The notes beneath the pieces are model-generated. The model saw nothing but the letters and a program-made list of their open reading frames with translations. It was not told the origin of the DNA and did no database searches. Position numbers and translations under genes: made by a program. Positions 1-6,118 of a stretch of DNA of 6,119 bases are shown here, piece by piece. The stretch comes from an uncultured Clostridium sp. GTDB lineage: Bacteria > Bacillota > Clostridia > TANB77 > CAG-508. Location: assembly GCA_947057505.1 (NCBI GenBank), contig CAMSEM010000074.1, forward strand, positions 1-6,119, in the 5' to 3' direction. Each line of letters starts with the position of its first letter. Position 1 is the first letter of the stretch.

Positions 1-592
1 CACTTGGTACAAATTTAGCATTTAAACCTTTATGCTTATTGGTTTTTGCATAAGCAATTAATGCAAGTATAGCAATGATAACAATTATCATAACAGAAAA
101 TGCTAGGTGCGTTGGTGAATTGGTTACATTTTCAATAAAGTTTAATCCTATATCTGTTATTTTATCAAAGAACAAAAAGTATGCTACTATTAAAGCATTA
201 ATTGTTGTAATTACTACACCACCTGCTGCTACATCTTTTGCAATTTTTGCTTTTGGATGATATACATCTACATATAAATCCACTACTGTTTCAATAGCTG
301 TATTTACCATTTCTGCAAATAAAATTAAAACAATGGTAAATAAAAAGCATAAAAATTCTGCACGATTTAAATTAAAGAAAAGACTTACAATTACTACAAT
401 TACAGCAATAATTAATTGCTTTTTGATATTACTTTGGGTAGTAGTTGCATAAATAATTCCATTAAATGCATTTTTCCAAGCATCTATAAAACCACTATTT
501 TTTAGTTTTTCTTCTTGCTTTTTTTCTTTTGCATTTTCTTGTTTGTTACTACTTTTTTTAGTTTCTCCTTTTTTGAATTGTTCTTTTTCCAT
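1..592 (-). CDS. dgkA: DgkA-family diacylglycerol/undecaprenol kinase, probably fused to a PAP2-like domain (3' end outside window)
   Basis: This small integral membrane kinase family phosphorylates diacylglycerol or, in Gram-positives, undecaprenol, to recycle the lipid carrier for cell-wall synthesis. The frame starts at ATG 592-590, preceded by AAAAGGGG, and stays open for 197 codons to the window edge. Residues 1-32 are a charged Lys/Glu-rich cytoplasmic extension. The kinase core spans about 33-140 with a hydrophobic segment at 59-73, the signature E94-x-x-N97-T98-x-x-E101 (read AEMVNTAIE), the following HPKAKIAKDVAAGGV stretch, and another hydrophobic segment near 126-141. A further membrane helix follows (about 164-180), then KFVPS and a codon beginning with G at the edge. 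That matches the start of the PAP2 phosphatase signature PSGH, and DgkA-PAP2 fusions are known in Clostridia. The kinase call is firm; the fusion is inferred from a few residues. It is the last visible gene of the minus-strand block, 17 bp after ybeY. Confidence 0.9.
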   Translation of the reverse strand, partial: MEKEQFKKGETKKSSNKQENAKEKKQEEKLKNSGFIDAWKNAFNGIIYATTTQSNIKKQLIIAVIVVIVSLFFNLNRAEFLCFLFTIVLILFAEMVNTAIETVVDLYVDVYHPKAKIAKDVAAGGVVITTINALIVAYFLFFDKITDIGLNFIENVTNSPTHLAFSVMIIVIIAILALIAYAKTNKHKGLNAKFVPS

Positions 593-609
593 ACATACCC
601 CTTTTAATA

Positions 610-1101
610 TTAGACATCTTCCCTTGTGATGTTTAATTTTGATAAAACATTTTCTTCTTTCTTTCTCATTTGTATTTTTTCTTCTTCTTGCATATGATCA
701 TACCCTCTTAAATGATAGAATCCATGTACCAGCATATAAGCAAGTTCTCTTTCAAAACTATGTCCATATTCTTTTGCTTGTTCTTCAACTCTTGCAATAG
801 AAATGATAATATCTCCTAAAATGTCTTGTCCTATATTAGTAAAAGAATTGTTTTCAACTATTTCATCTAGTTCCTGCTTTTCAAACATTGGAAAAGATAG
901 TACATCTGTTGGTTTATCTATATTGCGATATTGCTTATTTAGTTTTTGAATATTATCTGGAGTTGTTAAAGTAATACATATATAGAAAGAGGTAGGATTC
1001 ATACATTCTACCTCAAAACACTTATGCAGTACTTTTTCAATTAAATTTTTCCACTCTTCTTTTTTTTCTACTTTTTCCCATATTACTTCTGCTATATTCA
1101 T
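610..1101 (-). CDS. ybeY: Endoribonuclease YbeY (rRNA maturation factor)
   Basis: YbeY is a zinc-dependent single-strand endoribonuclease of the cytoplasm, involved in 16S rRNA 3'-end maturation and ribosome quality control. The 163-residue product has the expected size. The zinc motif reads HGFYHLRGYDH at 126-136, supplying H126, H130 and H136. Two other family hallmarks are present: LNKQYRNIDKPTDVLSFP at 54-71 and LGDIIIS at 95-101. The ATG at 1101 follows AAGGAAG at normal spacing and lies 15 bp after the stop of the unknown upstream gene; dgkA follows 17 bp later. The ybeY-dgkA order is the one usual in Firmicutes, where cdd and era normally come next. Nothing looks damaged. Confidence 0.97.
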   Translation of the reverse strand: MNIAEVIWEKVEKKEEWKNLIEKVLHKCFEVECMNPTSFYICITLTTPDNIQKLNKQYRNIDKPTDVLSFPMFEKQELDEIVENNSFTNIGQDILGDIIISIARVEEQAKEYGHSFERELAYMLVHGFYHLRGYDHMQEEEKIQMRKKEENVLSKLNITREDV

Positions 1102-1116
1102 ATTTTGCTTCCTTGC

Positions 1117-2319
1117 TTATTTAGATTTTTTAATATATTTACCAGTTGAAATACCATAATTACGTATGTTTCTCATTGCACCTAGTTCTACTAGTTTATT
1201 ACAATAGAATTGTATAATTTTATAATATTTATTTTCTTGTTTACGTAGTTTTTTTAGGTCATTTTTGATAAATAGAATTTGCTTTTCTCTAGAATAATCT
1301 ATGTAGTTAGTATCTTTTATTTGATTAATTTCTTGGTACTCTTTCCAGAACTTTTTATATTCTTCTCTTTCTGCTTGTTTTTCCCAATAAATTTTAGTAG
1401 ATAATAGTTTTAAATTATATTCTTCTATTAAAGTAATTAATAAAGAATATGCTTTTTCTTGTTTACGCATTACTTTTGTATCTACAATTAGACTTCTAGT
1501 ATCTTGTAATAATTTTCCATAACATTGTTCTGCTACAATTAAGGGTAAGCTGTGCGTAAATAATTTTCTACTAAGACCTAATAAAATCATATTTTTTTCG
1601 ATATTATCGTTTTGGTCTAATTTACCCACTTCAAATCTTTCAAAGTTTTGGTATTCTTCTAATATTTCTTTATATACCTTGCTTTCTGGCTCTTGTTTCA
1701 TTTTTAGTGGTAAAATATCTTCTATATATTCTTCTAGAGTACTAAAAATTTTATGATATATTTCATCTTTGGTAGCAGGTAATAAATTATCTGCAAGTTT
1801 AATTGAATAGTGCTTTAATAAGCCTTTGTATAGGTTTTCCATTTGTGCAGTATATAATATTTTGTATTTTTCAAATATTTGCTTTTTATTTATATTTTCT
1901 ACTGTTTCGTAGTCTAAATTTAATAAATACATTTGCTTTTTATATTTATACTCTAAATATTGTGTTTCTTTTAAATGTACAATATTATAATATTGTGATA
2001 ATGCATTTCTTTCGAAGTCATTTGCAGTATCATTTTTTACTTTTTTATAAATAGAGTCAATAATATATTTATCAATAGATTCTAAATAAAGAGCATAAAC
2101 ATCTTCAAATTTTTTTGCTATTTGCTCTTGTTTTGTTTGGTCTGCTATTGTTTCACTTTCTTTGTATGCTTCATATGCTTTTATTGCGTTATTTCTTTTC
2201 ATTGAAATTAACATTCCATTAAACCCTATTCTTGTTGGGATTAATAGTTTGGTAATTGTATTGGTAATTTTCGTAAAAAACGTTTTCTCTTGGTATACTC
2301 TTAAACTTCTTTCTTCCAT
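1117..2319 (-). CDS. Uncharacterised 400-residue helical protein in the usual phoH position
   Basis: I do not recognise this protein. The frame can be extended to a TTG at 2337 overlapping the yqfD stop, but ATG 2319 is the better start: it follows AAAGGA by nine bases and lies just after the yqfD stop, giving 400 residues. The sequence is very rich in Lys, Glu, Tyr, Ile and Leu, with long charged heptad-like stretches (about 45-130, 140-240 and 285-370) that suggest an all-alpha, largely cytoplasmic protein. No signal peptide or clear transmembrane helix is visible. Residues 14-38 form a basic, hydrophobic stretch (TKLLIPTRIGFNGMLI) that might touch the membrane. The C-terminus is a basic tail ending KYIKKSK. 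I see no Walker A motif, zinc motif or repeat, so it is not PhoH, the ATPase normally encoded between yqfD and ybeY. It sits 14 bp after yqfD and 15 bp before ybeY, so it is probably cotranscribed. A role in sporulation or RNA metabolism is only a guess from position. Confidence 0.85.
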   Translation of the reverse strand: MEERSLRVYQEKTFFTKITNTITKLLIPTRIGFNGMLISMKRNNAIKAYEAYKESETIADQTKQEQIAKKFEDVYALYLESIDKYIIDSIYKKVKNDTANDFERNALSQYYNIVHLKETQYLEYKYKKQMYLLNLDYETVENINKKQIFEKYKILYTAQMENLYKGLLKHYSIKLADNLLPATKDEIYHKIFSTLEEYIEDILPLKMKQEPESKVYKEILEEYQNFERFEVGKLDQNDNIEKNMILLGLSRKLFTHSLPLIVAEQCYGKLLQDTRSLIVDTKVMRKQEKAYSLLITLIEEYNLKLLSTKIYWEKQAEREEYKKFWKEYQEINQIKDTNYIDYSREKQILFIKNDLKKLRKQENKYYKIIQFYCNKLVELGAMRNIRNYGISTGKYIKKSK

Positions 2320-2333
2320 AACTATGCTTCCTT

Positions 2334-3518
2334 TCAAAATACAATTTTTTCTTTTGTCGTAATATTTTCTAGTACTTCATAAATTAATTCGACCTCTATT
2401 CCATTTTGTGTTTGCTGGGTATGAACTTTTTGGTCTAAAATTGCTTCTTTTTTTTCTATTTGTTCTTCTAATTTTTGTTTTGCTTGTTCTATCCCTATGT
2501 TTTTAGCTTCTTCCATATTATATAATATTTCTTGCTCTTTATATTCTTCATAGGTTGTTTTATATATTTCAATTGGTAAATAAAAATTAGAAAATAGCTT
2601 TAATTTTTTATTCGTTTCTATTGTATCATACTTTTCAAATTTTGAAAGCTTTTTCGATAAATTTATTTCAAAATTATTTATCTTTACGGAATATTTATTT
2701 TCGGCAGCCCCAGTTTTTTCTTTTTTCACTTGCTGAAAGGGTACTTCTATTTTCTCAGAATACCATACTTTTGCTTGTACTTCGCCATTTGCATGTACAT
2801 ACCTAGTTCCTGTATATTTTCCTTCTAGCCATCCTCCTACTAATATACTTCCCTTTGTAACAATGTCTCCTTCTTTTACTAGGGCTGTACCATTTTGCGC
2901 CGCTATTTTTACAATCATTGCGTCTTTTGTTGCAATTATATTACAATATTCTTCTTCTGGAACTATTTCTGGTTTTTGGTCTGCTTCTACAATTTTTACA
3001 GTTGCATTTGTTCCATTTATTTCAATTCCTACCCAAGCAATATCTTCTCTTTCTAATCTTATTTTTTGTATAATTGGCTTTGTTTTTATTCCAATTTTGC
3101 AAGTTCCTATTTTAAAATTATTTTGTTCTAAAATTTGTTTTATTTCTTCTTTAGCTATTTTATCTGTTCCTGTAATTTCTATATTCCAAATAAAATTTGA
3201 TAATGCTATGGTAGTAATTATAATAAGAAGAAAAAATACCACAAATACTTTTCTTTTTTGATACTTATGCATGATAAAAGGAAGTCCTTTTTTCTTTTGT
3301 ATTTTTACTTTACATTTTGTTTTTTTGGCTATTGGTTTTAATTTTTTAAAGTCATGTAAACCTACATTGATAATAATTCTTGTAGAGTGTGTTCTTTTTA
3401 AATTCCATAGAAATATTTTGTTATTGTTGCATAGGTTTATAAATCGTTCTATGAAATATCCTTCTATTTCAATGGTTACATAGCCTAATATTGCGTTTAG
3501 TAAGATTTTAAAGTACAA
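2334..3518 (-). CDS. yqfD: Sporulation membrane protein YqfD
   Basis: YqfD is a conserved endospore-former protein, expressed in the mother cell under sigma-E in Bacillus subtilis and needed for normal sporulation; its biochemical role is not established. This 394-residue product is close to the family's usual length. Residues 1-85 are a cytoplasmic domain ending in a very basic run (KKKG...HKYQKRK). One transmembrane helix covers about 91-109 and is followed by the family-typical FIWNIEITG. The outer part holds an AWVGIEINGTNATVKIVE-like segment near 161-180 and a conserved stretch near 195-230 (IIATKDAMIVKIAAQNG, then VKEGDIVTKGSILVGG). A Glu/Gln/Lys-rich probable coiled coil lies near 325-365. 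The start is TTG at 3518-3516, chosen because a perfect AAGGAGGT sits six bases upstream and no ATG is nearby. It follows yqfC by 42 bp, as expected for this pair. Confidence 0.94.
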   Translation of the reverse strand: MYFKILLNAILGYVTIEIEGYFIERFINLCNNNKIFLWNLKRTHSTRIIINVGLHDFKKLKPIAKKTKCKVKIQKKKGLPFIMHKYQKRKVFVVFFLLIIITTIALSNFIWNIEITGTDKIAKEEIKQILEQNNFKIGTCKIGIKTKPIIQKIRLEREDIAWVGIEINGTNATVKIVEADQKPEIVPEEEYCNIIATKDAMIVKIAAQNGTALVKEGDIVTKGSILVGGWLEGKYTGTRYVHANGEVQAKVWYSEKIEVPFQQVKKEKTGAAENKYSVKINNFEINLSKKLSKFEKYDTIETNKKLKLFSNFYLPIEIYKTTYEEYKEQEILYNMEEAKNIGIEQAKQKLEEQIEKKEAILDQKVHTQQTQNGIEVELIYEVLENITTKEKIVF

Positions 3519-3524
3519 GTTTTT

Positions 3525-3532
3525 ACCTCCTT
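3525..3532 (-). promoter_or_regulatory. Strong ribosome binding site fixing a TTG start for yqfD
   Basis: The minus strand reads AAGGAGGT, then six bases, then TTG. This is the strongest Shine-Dalgarno match on the minus strand of the window, and it decides the non-ATG start of yqfD. Confidence 0.85.
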
Positions 3533-3560
3533 ATATATTTTATATTTGTTATAATTGCTA

Positions 3561-3854
3561 TTAATCTGTAATACTTTCAAAATCAATCCCCTCTATTTTT
3601 CCTGTAATTAGTAAATCGTCTGTTGTCATTTCTTGCAAGCTTAGTTCATACCCATTAATATTTAAAATTCCTACATAGGTACTAATGCGAATATAAAAAT
3701 CTTGATATTCTAATATTGCTTTATAGTTTTCTACTAAAATTCTTTCAAAGCCAATTACTGTTAATTTTGGTATATTTGTAGAAACTTCTTGTGGAATTTC
3801 CAATAATTTATTTATTTTACTTGGCACTTTATTCTTATTTTTTCTACTTCGCAT
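3561..3854 (-). CDS. yqfC: Sporulation protein YqfC (YabP/YqfC family)
   Basis: YqfC is a small protein of the YabP/YqfC family, encoded just upstream of yqfD in nearly all endospore formers and belonging to the sigma-E regulon in Bacillus; its molecular function is unknown. The product has 97 residues, normal for the family. It starts with a basic segment (MRSRKNKNKVPSKINKLLEIP), then PKLTVIGFERILVENYKAILEY, and then a beta-rich domain ending in a segment with LNINGYELSLQEMTTDDLLITGKIEGIDF-type residues (about 63-94), which is characteristic. The ATG at 3854 follows AAGGAG at good spacing. No membrane helix is visible. It lies 54 bp after the deacetylase and 42 bp before yqfD. The pairing with yqfD supports both assignments. 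Confidence 0.92.
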   Translation of the reverse strand: MRSRKNKNKVPSKINKLLEIPQEVSTNIPKLTVIGFERILVENYKAILEYQDFYIRISTYVGILNINGYELSLQEMTTDDLLITGKIEGIDFESITD

Positions 3855-3908
3855 TTTTATTTCTCCTTACTTTATAGTTTTATAGCTCTTTTGTGAATAT
3901 ATGCTGTA

Positions 3909-4752
3909 TTATCTTTGAAATTGATCTAGACTTTTTATTTCATATCCCATAGCTTTTATTTCTTTAATGCATGCATCTAATATATTACTGTTATCTTTTG
4001 ATGTTCCATGTAGTAGAATAATAGCTCCAGGATGAATATTATCTAGTACCTTTTTCTTACCATATTCTTCTCTTCCTTGTTTGTTTTCCTCCCAATCATC
4101 ATAAGCTAAAGACCACATAACTGTTTTGTACCCTAAAGTATTGGTATAGTTAATGGTTCTTTCGCTAAATTCTCCTTTGGGTGGACGAATATATTTCATT
4201 TCATATCCAAATTTTTCATAAATTGCTGTATGTAAATCCATTACTTCTTTTTGAATTTGCTCATTATTTAGTTCTGGCATAGATTTATGGTTTACTGTAT
4301 GATTTCCTACAATATGTCCGTTCTTCAATCATTTGTTTTACTAAGTCTGGCTGTGTATTTACATAGTGGGCAGTAATAAAAAATGTAGCTTTTACATCAT
4401 TTTCTTTTAGAACTTCTAATATTTTTGGAGTATAACCTGCTTCATATCCTTCGTCAAATGTTAAATATACATACTTTTTTTCCTTGTTTCCCATTGCCAT
4501 ACCTTGATATTTATTAATAATTTCCTGGTTTTTGCTACCTAAATTTGGCTGAATGTGATCTTTTTCTCTTTTTATTCCCCAACCTATTTTTTGATTGCTC
4601 AAAGAAATATTACTACTTGCCTGTACTAATTTTTCTTGCTCATTTGATTGCATTACAACCAAAGAAAAAAGAAATATAAAGCTTAAGGTGCAAAAAATGC
4701 TTAATATTTTTATTTTTTTATCTCTCAATTTTCCATCTTCCCTTTCCTTCAT
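3909..4752 (-). pseudogene. pdaA: Spore-cortex delta-lactam polysaccharide deacetylase (PdaA-like), broken by a +1 frameshift
   Basis: PdaA-type enzymes are carbohydrate esterase family 4 deacetylases. They remove the acetyl group from muramic acid during formation of muramic delta-lactam in the spore cortex, acting outside the membrane. Joining two frames gives about 280 residues, near the family size. A signal anchor (about 14-34) is followed by motif 1, TFDEGYEAGYTPK (98-110, D100/E101). Then come motif 2, GHIVGNHTVNH (H151, H155), motif 3, IRPPKGEFSE (about 188-197), and the C-terminal GAIILLHGTSKDN with its catalytic-type histidine (about 248). The break is one extra base at 4320. Upstream, the frame reads QMIEE and then runs out of frame to a stop after 155 codons; removing that base gives MIEE-GHIVGNH, the family reading. 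As written, the product lacks both metal-binding histidines. It may be a true pseudogene or a sequence error. The ATG at 4752 has no good ribosome site; TTG 4728 is an alternative start just after a purine-rich run. Confidence 0.88.
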
Positions 4753-4763
4753 TATCTCATTTA

Positions 4764-4791
4764 ATATTATGAAAAAATTTTAATAATATAA
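4764..4791 (-). promoter_or_regulatory. Possible sporulation (sigma-E/sigma-G-like) promoter for the deacetylase
   Basis: The minus strand reads TTATATT (4791-4785), 13 bases, then CATAATAT (4771-4764). The second box fits the CATA-type -10 shared by sigma-E and sigma-G promoters, and the first resembles the sigma-E -35, but the spacer is one or two bases short. Transcription would begin near 4757, so close to ATG 4752 that TTG 4728 would be the more natural start. In a region this AT-rich, chance matches are easy, so this is only a candidate. Confidence 0.25.
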
Positions 4792-4968
4792 CAAAAATGA
4801 TAAGTTTTTGCATGTTTTTATTTTATTTAAATTTATTAAATCGTATCCTACTTTTAACATTTTTTTCCTTTTCTTTTCTTTTTCACTGCAAAGCCTTGCG
4901 CCTTCTATCTATTAGAATTTTGGTTGTTCTACTTCTTTCGACATTTTAAAATATTTTTTTCAAATGCC

Positions 4969-4997
4969 TTGACAATGAAAATTATTTAGATTATATT
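4969..4997 (+). promoter_or_regulatory. Sigma-A-type promoter for the LytTR regulator operon
   Basis: A perfect -35 TTGACA (4969-4974) is followed by exactly 17 bp and a TATATT -10 (4992-4997), placing the start near 5004. This is the best vegetative promoter in the window. It gives a leader of about 100 nt before the ATG at 5107. It suggests the regulator pair has substantial basal transcription. Confidence 0.8.
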
Positions 4998-5093
4998 TAT
5001 AGGGATAATTGGAAATTTCTGGGTAATATTGTGAATTTTTGTCGATTTATTTATTATTAGTGAGATTTACTTTTTATTATTTTATATTTTTAC

Positions 5094-5098
5094 GGAGG
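5094..5098 (+). promoter_or_regulatory. Ribosome binding site of the LytTR regulator
   Basis: GGAGG stands eight bases before ATG 5107 and supports that start, at which the CDD receiver motif begins within the first ten residues, as usual for the family. Confidence 0.85.
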
Positions 5099-5106
5099 AT
5101 TAAATT

Positions 5107-5853
5107 ATGTTGAATTTTGCTTTATGTGATGATAATAGTAATGTACTCGCTAAATTAGAGAAAATGCTAGAATCTATTTTTATTAACAAAAACTTCGATG
5201 CTCAAGTAGTACTAAGTACTACAACACCTGAGGAGCTAATCAATTATATTAGGAAACATACTGTAAATGTTGTTTTCTTAGATATTGATTTAAAGTCTAA
5301 AGTTTCTGGAATAGACTTAGCTAATATGATTAGAAAAAGAGACAAAAACATGTATATTATTTTTACAACTGGTCATTTAGAATATGGTTTATTAGCATAT
5401 AAGTGCAAAACTTTTGATTATCTGCCAAAACCAATTACTGTTGAAAGGTTAGAAGATACTCTAATTAGATTATTTGAAGATGTTACTGATACACAAGCTA
5501 ATTTTGTTAGATTAGATAATAACAAAACAATCATTAAACAAGATGGTATTCAATATATTCAAAAAGATGGCATGAAAGTAATTTTTCATACTGATACAAG
5601 AGATTATGAAACCTATAGTTCTTTTAAGAAGATTTTGCCACAATTACCAAATCAATTTGTACAATGTCATAAATCTTATATTGTAAATACACAAAAGATA
5701 ACTGATATTAATACAACAAATAGTACTATATATTTAAATCATAATGAAAATGTTAAATGTTATATTGGACCTAAATATAAAAATCAATTCATGGAGGTAT
5801 TTAATGATGGAAATTATTCAAACAATTTGGACAGCACTTACGACGCCAAATGA
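5107..5853 (+). CDS. LytTR-family response regulator (AgrA/VirR-like)
   Basis: This 248-residue cytoplasmic transcription regulator of a two-component system has the domain order of AgrA, ComE and VirR. The receiver domain covers about 1-120: the acidic pocket is D8 and D9 (LCDDN), the phosphate acceptor is D59 in VVFLDIDL, the switch residue is T87 or T88 (IIFTTGH), and the conserved lysine is K108 in YLPKP. The LytTR DNA-binding domain covers about 130-240, beginning near FVRLDNN and containing the typical FVQCHKSYIVN segment (about 188-198). Such domains bind pairs of short direct repeats. Its last 47 bp overlap the start of the AgrC-like kinase gene, so the two are translationally linked and presumably partners. 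It is driven by the promoter at 4969. The target genes and the signal cannot be read from the window. I leave the gene symbol empty because no agrB or agrD is seen. Confidence 0.93.
   Translation: MLNFALCDDNSNVLAKLEKMLESIFINKNFDAQVVLSTTTPEELINYIRKHTVNVVFLDIDLKSKVSGIDLANMIRKRDKNMYIIFTTGHLEYGLLAYKCKTFDYLPKPITVERLEDTLIRLFEDVTDTQANFVRLDNNKTIIKQDGIQYIQKDGMKVIFHTDTRDYETYSSFKKILPQLPNQFVQCHKSYIVNTQKITDINTTNSTIYLNHNENVKCYIGPKYKNQFMEVFNDGNYSNNLDSTYDAK
5793..5797 (+). promoter_or_regulatory. Ribosome binding site inside the regulator gene, setting the kinase start
   Basis: GGAGG within the 3' end of the regulator gene lies six bases before ATG 5804 and nine before ATG 5807, two adjacent in-frame starts. 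It shows that the frame opening further upstream at 5744 is not the real beginning. Confidence 0.75.
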
Positions 5854-6085
5854 GCTAGCAACAACAATTCTACTTTTTCCTATGTATTTTATTGATACTT
5901 TAGTAAATATGTTATTATTTACTACTATTTTAGATATTAAAGCTACTAAAAAATCAAAAATAATTTATGTATTTATTATGGGATTATGTGCTTTTATATC
6001 AAGAACTTTCATAACTAATCCTTTTTCTGCATTTTTAAATTGGATAGTTGGTATTATTTTAATTAAATTGAGTACCAATAGCTAA
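5807..6085 (+). CDS. AgrC-like sensor histidine kinase, N-terminal membrane part only (frame closes early)
   Basis: The frame begins MEIIQTIWTALTTPNEL and carries three hydrophobic segments at about 20-42 (ILLFPMYFIDTLVNMLLFTTIL), 52-66 and 73-87. This pattern, including MLLFTTILDIKATKKSK, matches the start of clostridial AgrC-like GHKL kinases, whose N-terminal helices sense a peptide and whose C-terminal ATPase domain phosphorylates the LytTR partner. Such kinases are usually above 400 residues. Here TAA at 6083-6085 ends the frame after 92 residues (93 if ATG 5804 is used), before any dimerisation or ATP-binding domain. All three plus-strand frames hit stops between 6062 and 6085, so a simple one-base shift does not rescue it. 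The last few residues (STNS) probably lie beyond a rearrangement point. Position after, and overlap with, the regulator supports the pairing. It is either a contig-end artefact or a truly truncated gene. Confidence 0.65.
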   Translation: MEIIQTIWTALTTPNELATTILLFPMYFIDTLVNMLLFTTILDIKATKKSKIIYVFIMGLCAFISRTFITNPFSAFLNWIVGIILIKLSTNS

Positions 6086-6118
6086 AACTCCAAATAAAGC
6101 ATTTAGCATAAACAAAAC
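6059..6118 (-). other. Inverted fragment possibly from a later part of the same AgrC-like kinase
   Basis: Read on the minus strand from 6118, the end of the window gives VLFMLNALFGVLAIGTQFN and then a stop at 6061-6059. This looks like a membrane segment, and from memory it resembles the helix around residue 190-210 of clostridial AgrC-like kinases, which often read like N-x-x-FG-x-x-AIGTQ. It is open to the window edge. The stop falls in the plus-strand kinase sequence, as expected if two pieces were joined head to head near 6062-6070. The match is short and comes from memory, so it remains an inference. Confidence 0.35.

Larger units (their letters stand above)
4753..5106. other. Divergent intergenic region between the sporulation block and the LytTR regulator
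   Basis: These 354 bp are very AT-rich and separate two oppositely transcribed units. They contain the rightward promoter and leader described separately, a weak leftward promoter candidate, and a pyrimidine-rich tract on the plus strand at about 4857-4885. An 8-bp palindrome, GAAATTTC, lies at 5012-5019 just after the expected rightward start. I find no convincing pair of AgrA/VirR-type direct repeats, no tRNA and no recognisable riboswitch. The only small reading frame with a plausible ribosome site is a 26-codon one at 4860-4780 on the minus strand, which I do not call as a gene. Confidence 0.7.

Noticed and set aside
75..260. Plus-strand 61-residue frame
   Set aside because: It is antisense to the dgkA frame, which carries the family motif and a ribosome binding site.
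1803..3483. Several hydrophobic plus-strand frames (for example at 1803-2054, 2863-3261 and 3271-3483)
   Set aside because: They lie antisense within yqfD and the unknown gene, lack good ribosome sites, and arise because the complement of Lys/Glu-rich coding sequence reads as Phe/Leu/Ser.
3855..3908. Possible terminator between the deacetylase and yqfC
   Set aside because: The gap has only short AT repeats (TATAG/CTATA) without a stable stem or U-tract, so readthrough is more likely.
4888..4901. GCAA-AGCC-TTGC inverted repeat in the intergenic region as a terminator
   Set aside because: The stem is only four base pairs and no U-run follows directly on either strand, so it is not a credible intrinsic terminator.
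4938..5045. Inverted copies of TCGACA (4938-4943 and 5040-5045) flanking the rightward promoter
   Set aside because: Only six bases match, the copies are about 96 bp apart and the flanks differ, so this is within chance expectation and resembles no operator I know.
1..6110. ATTTAGCAT occurring near both ends of the window (about 14-22 and 6101-6109)
   Set aside because: A nine-base AT-rich match with different flanks is not enough to claim a terminal repeat or a circular molecule.
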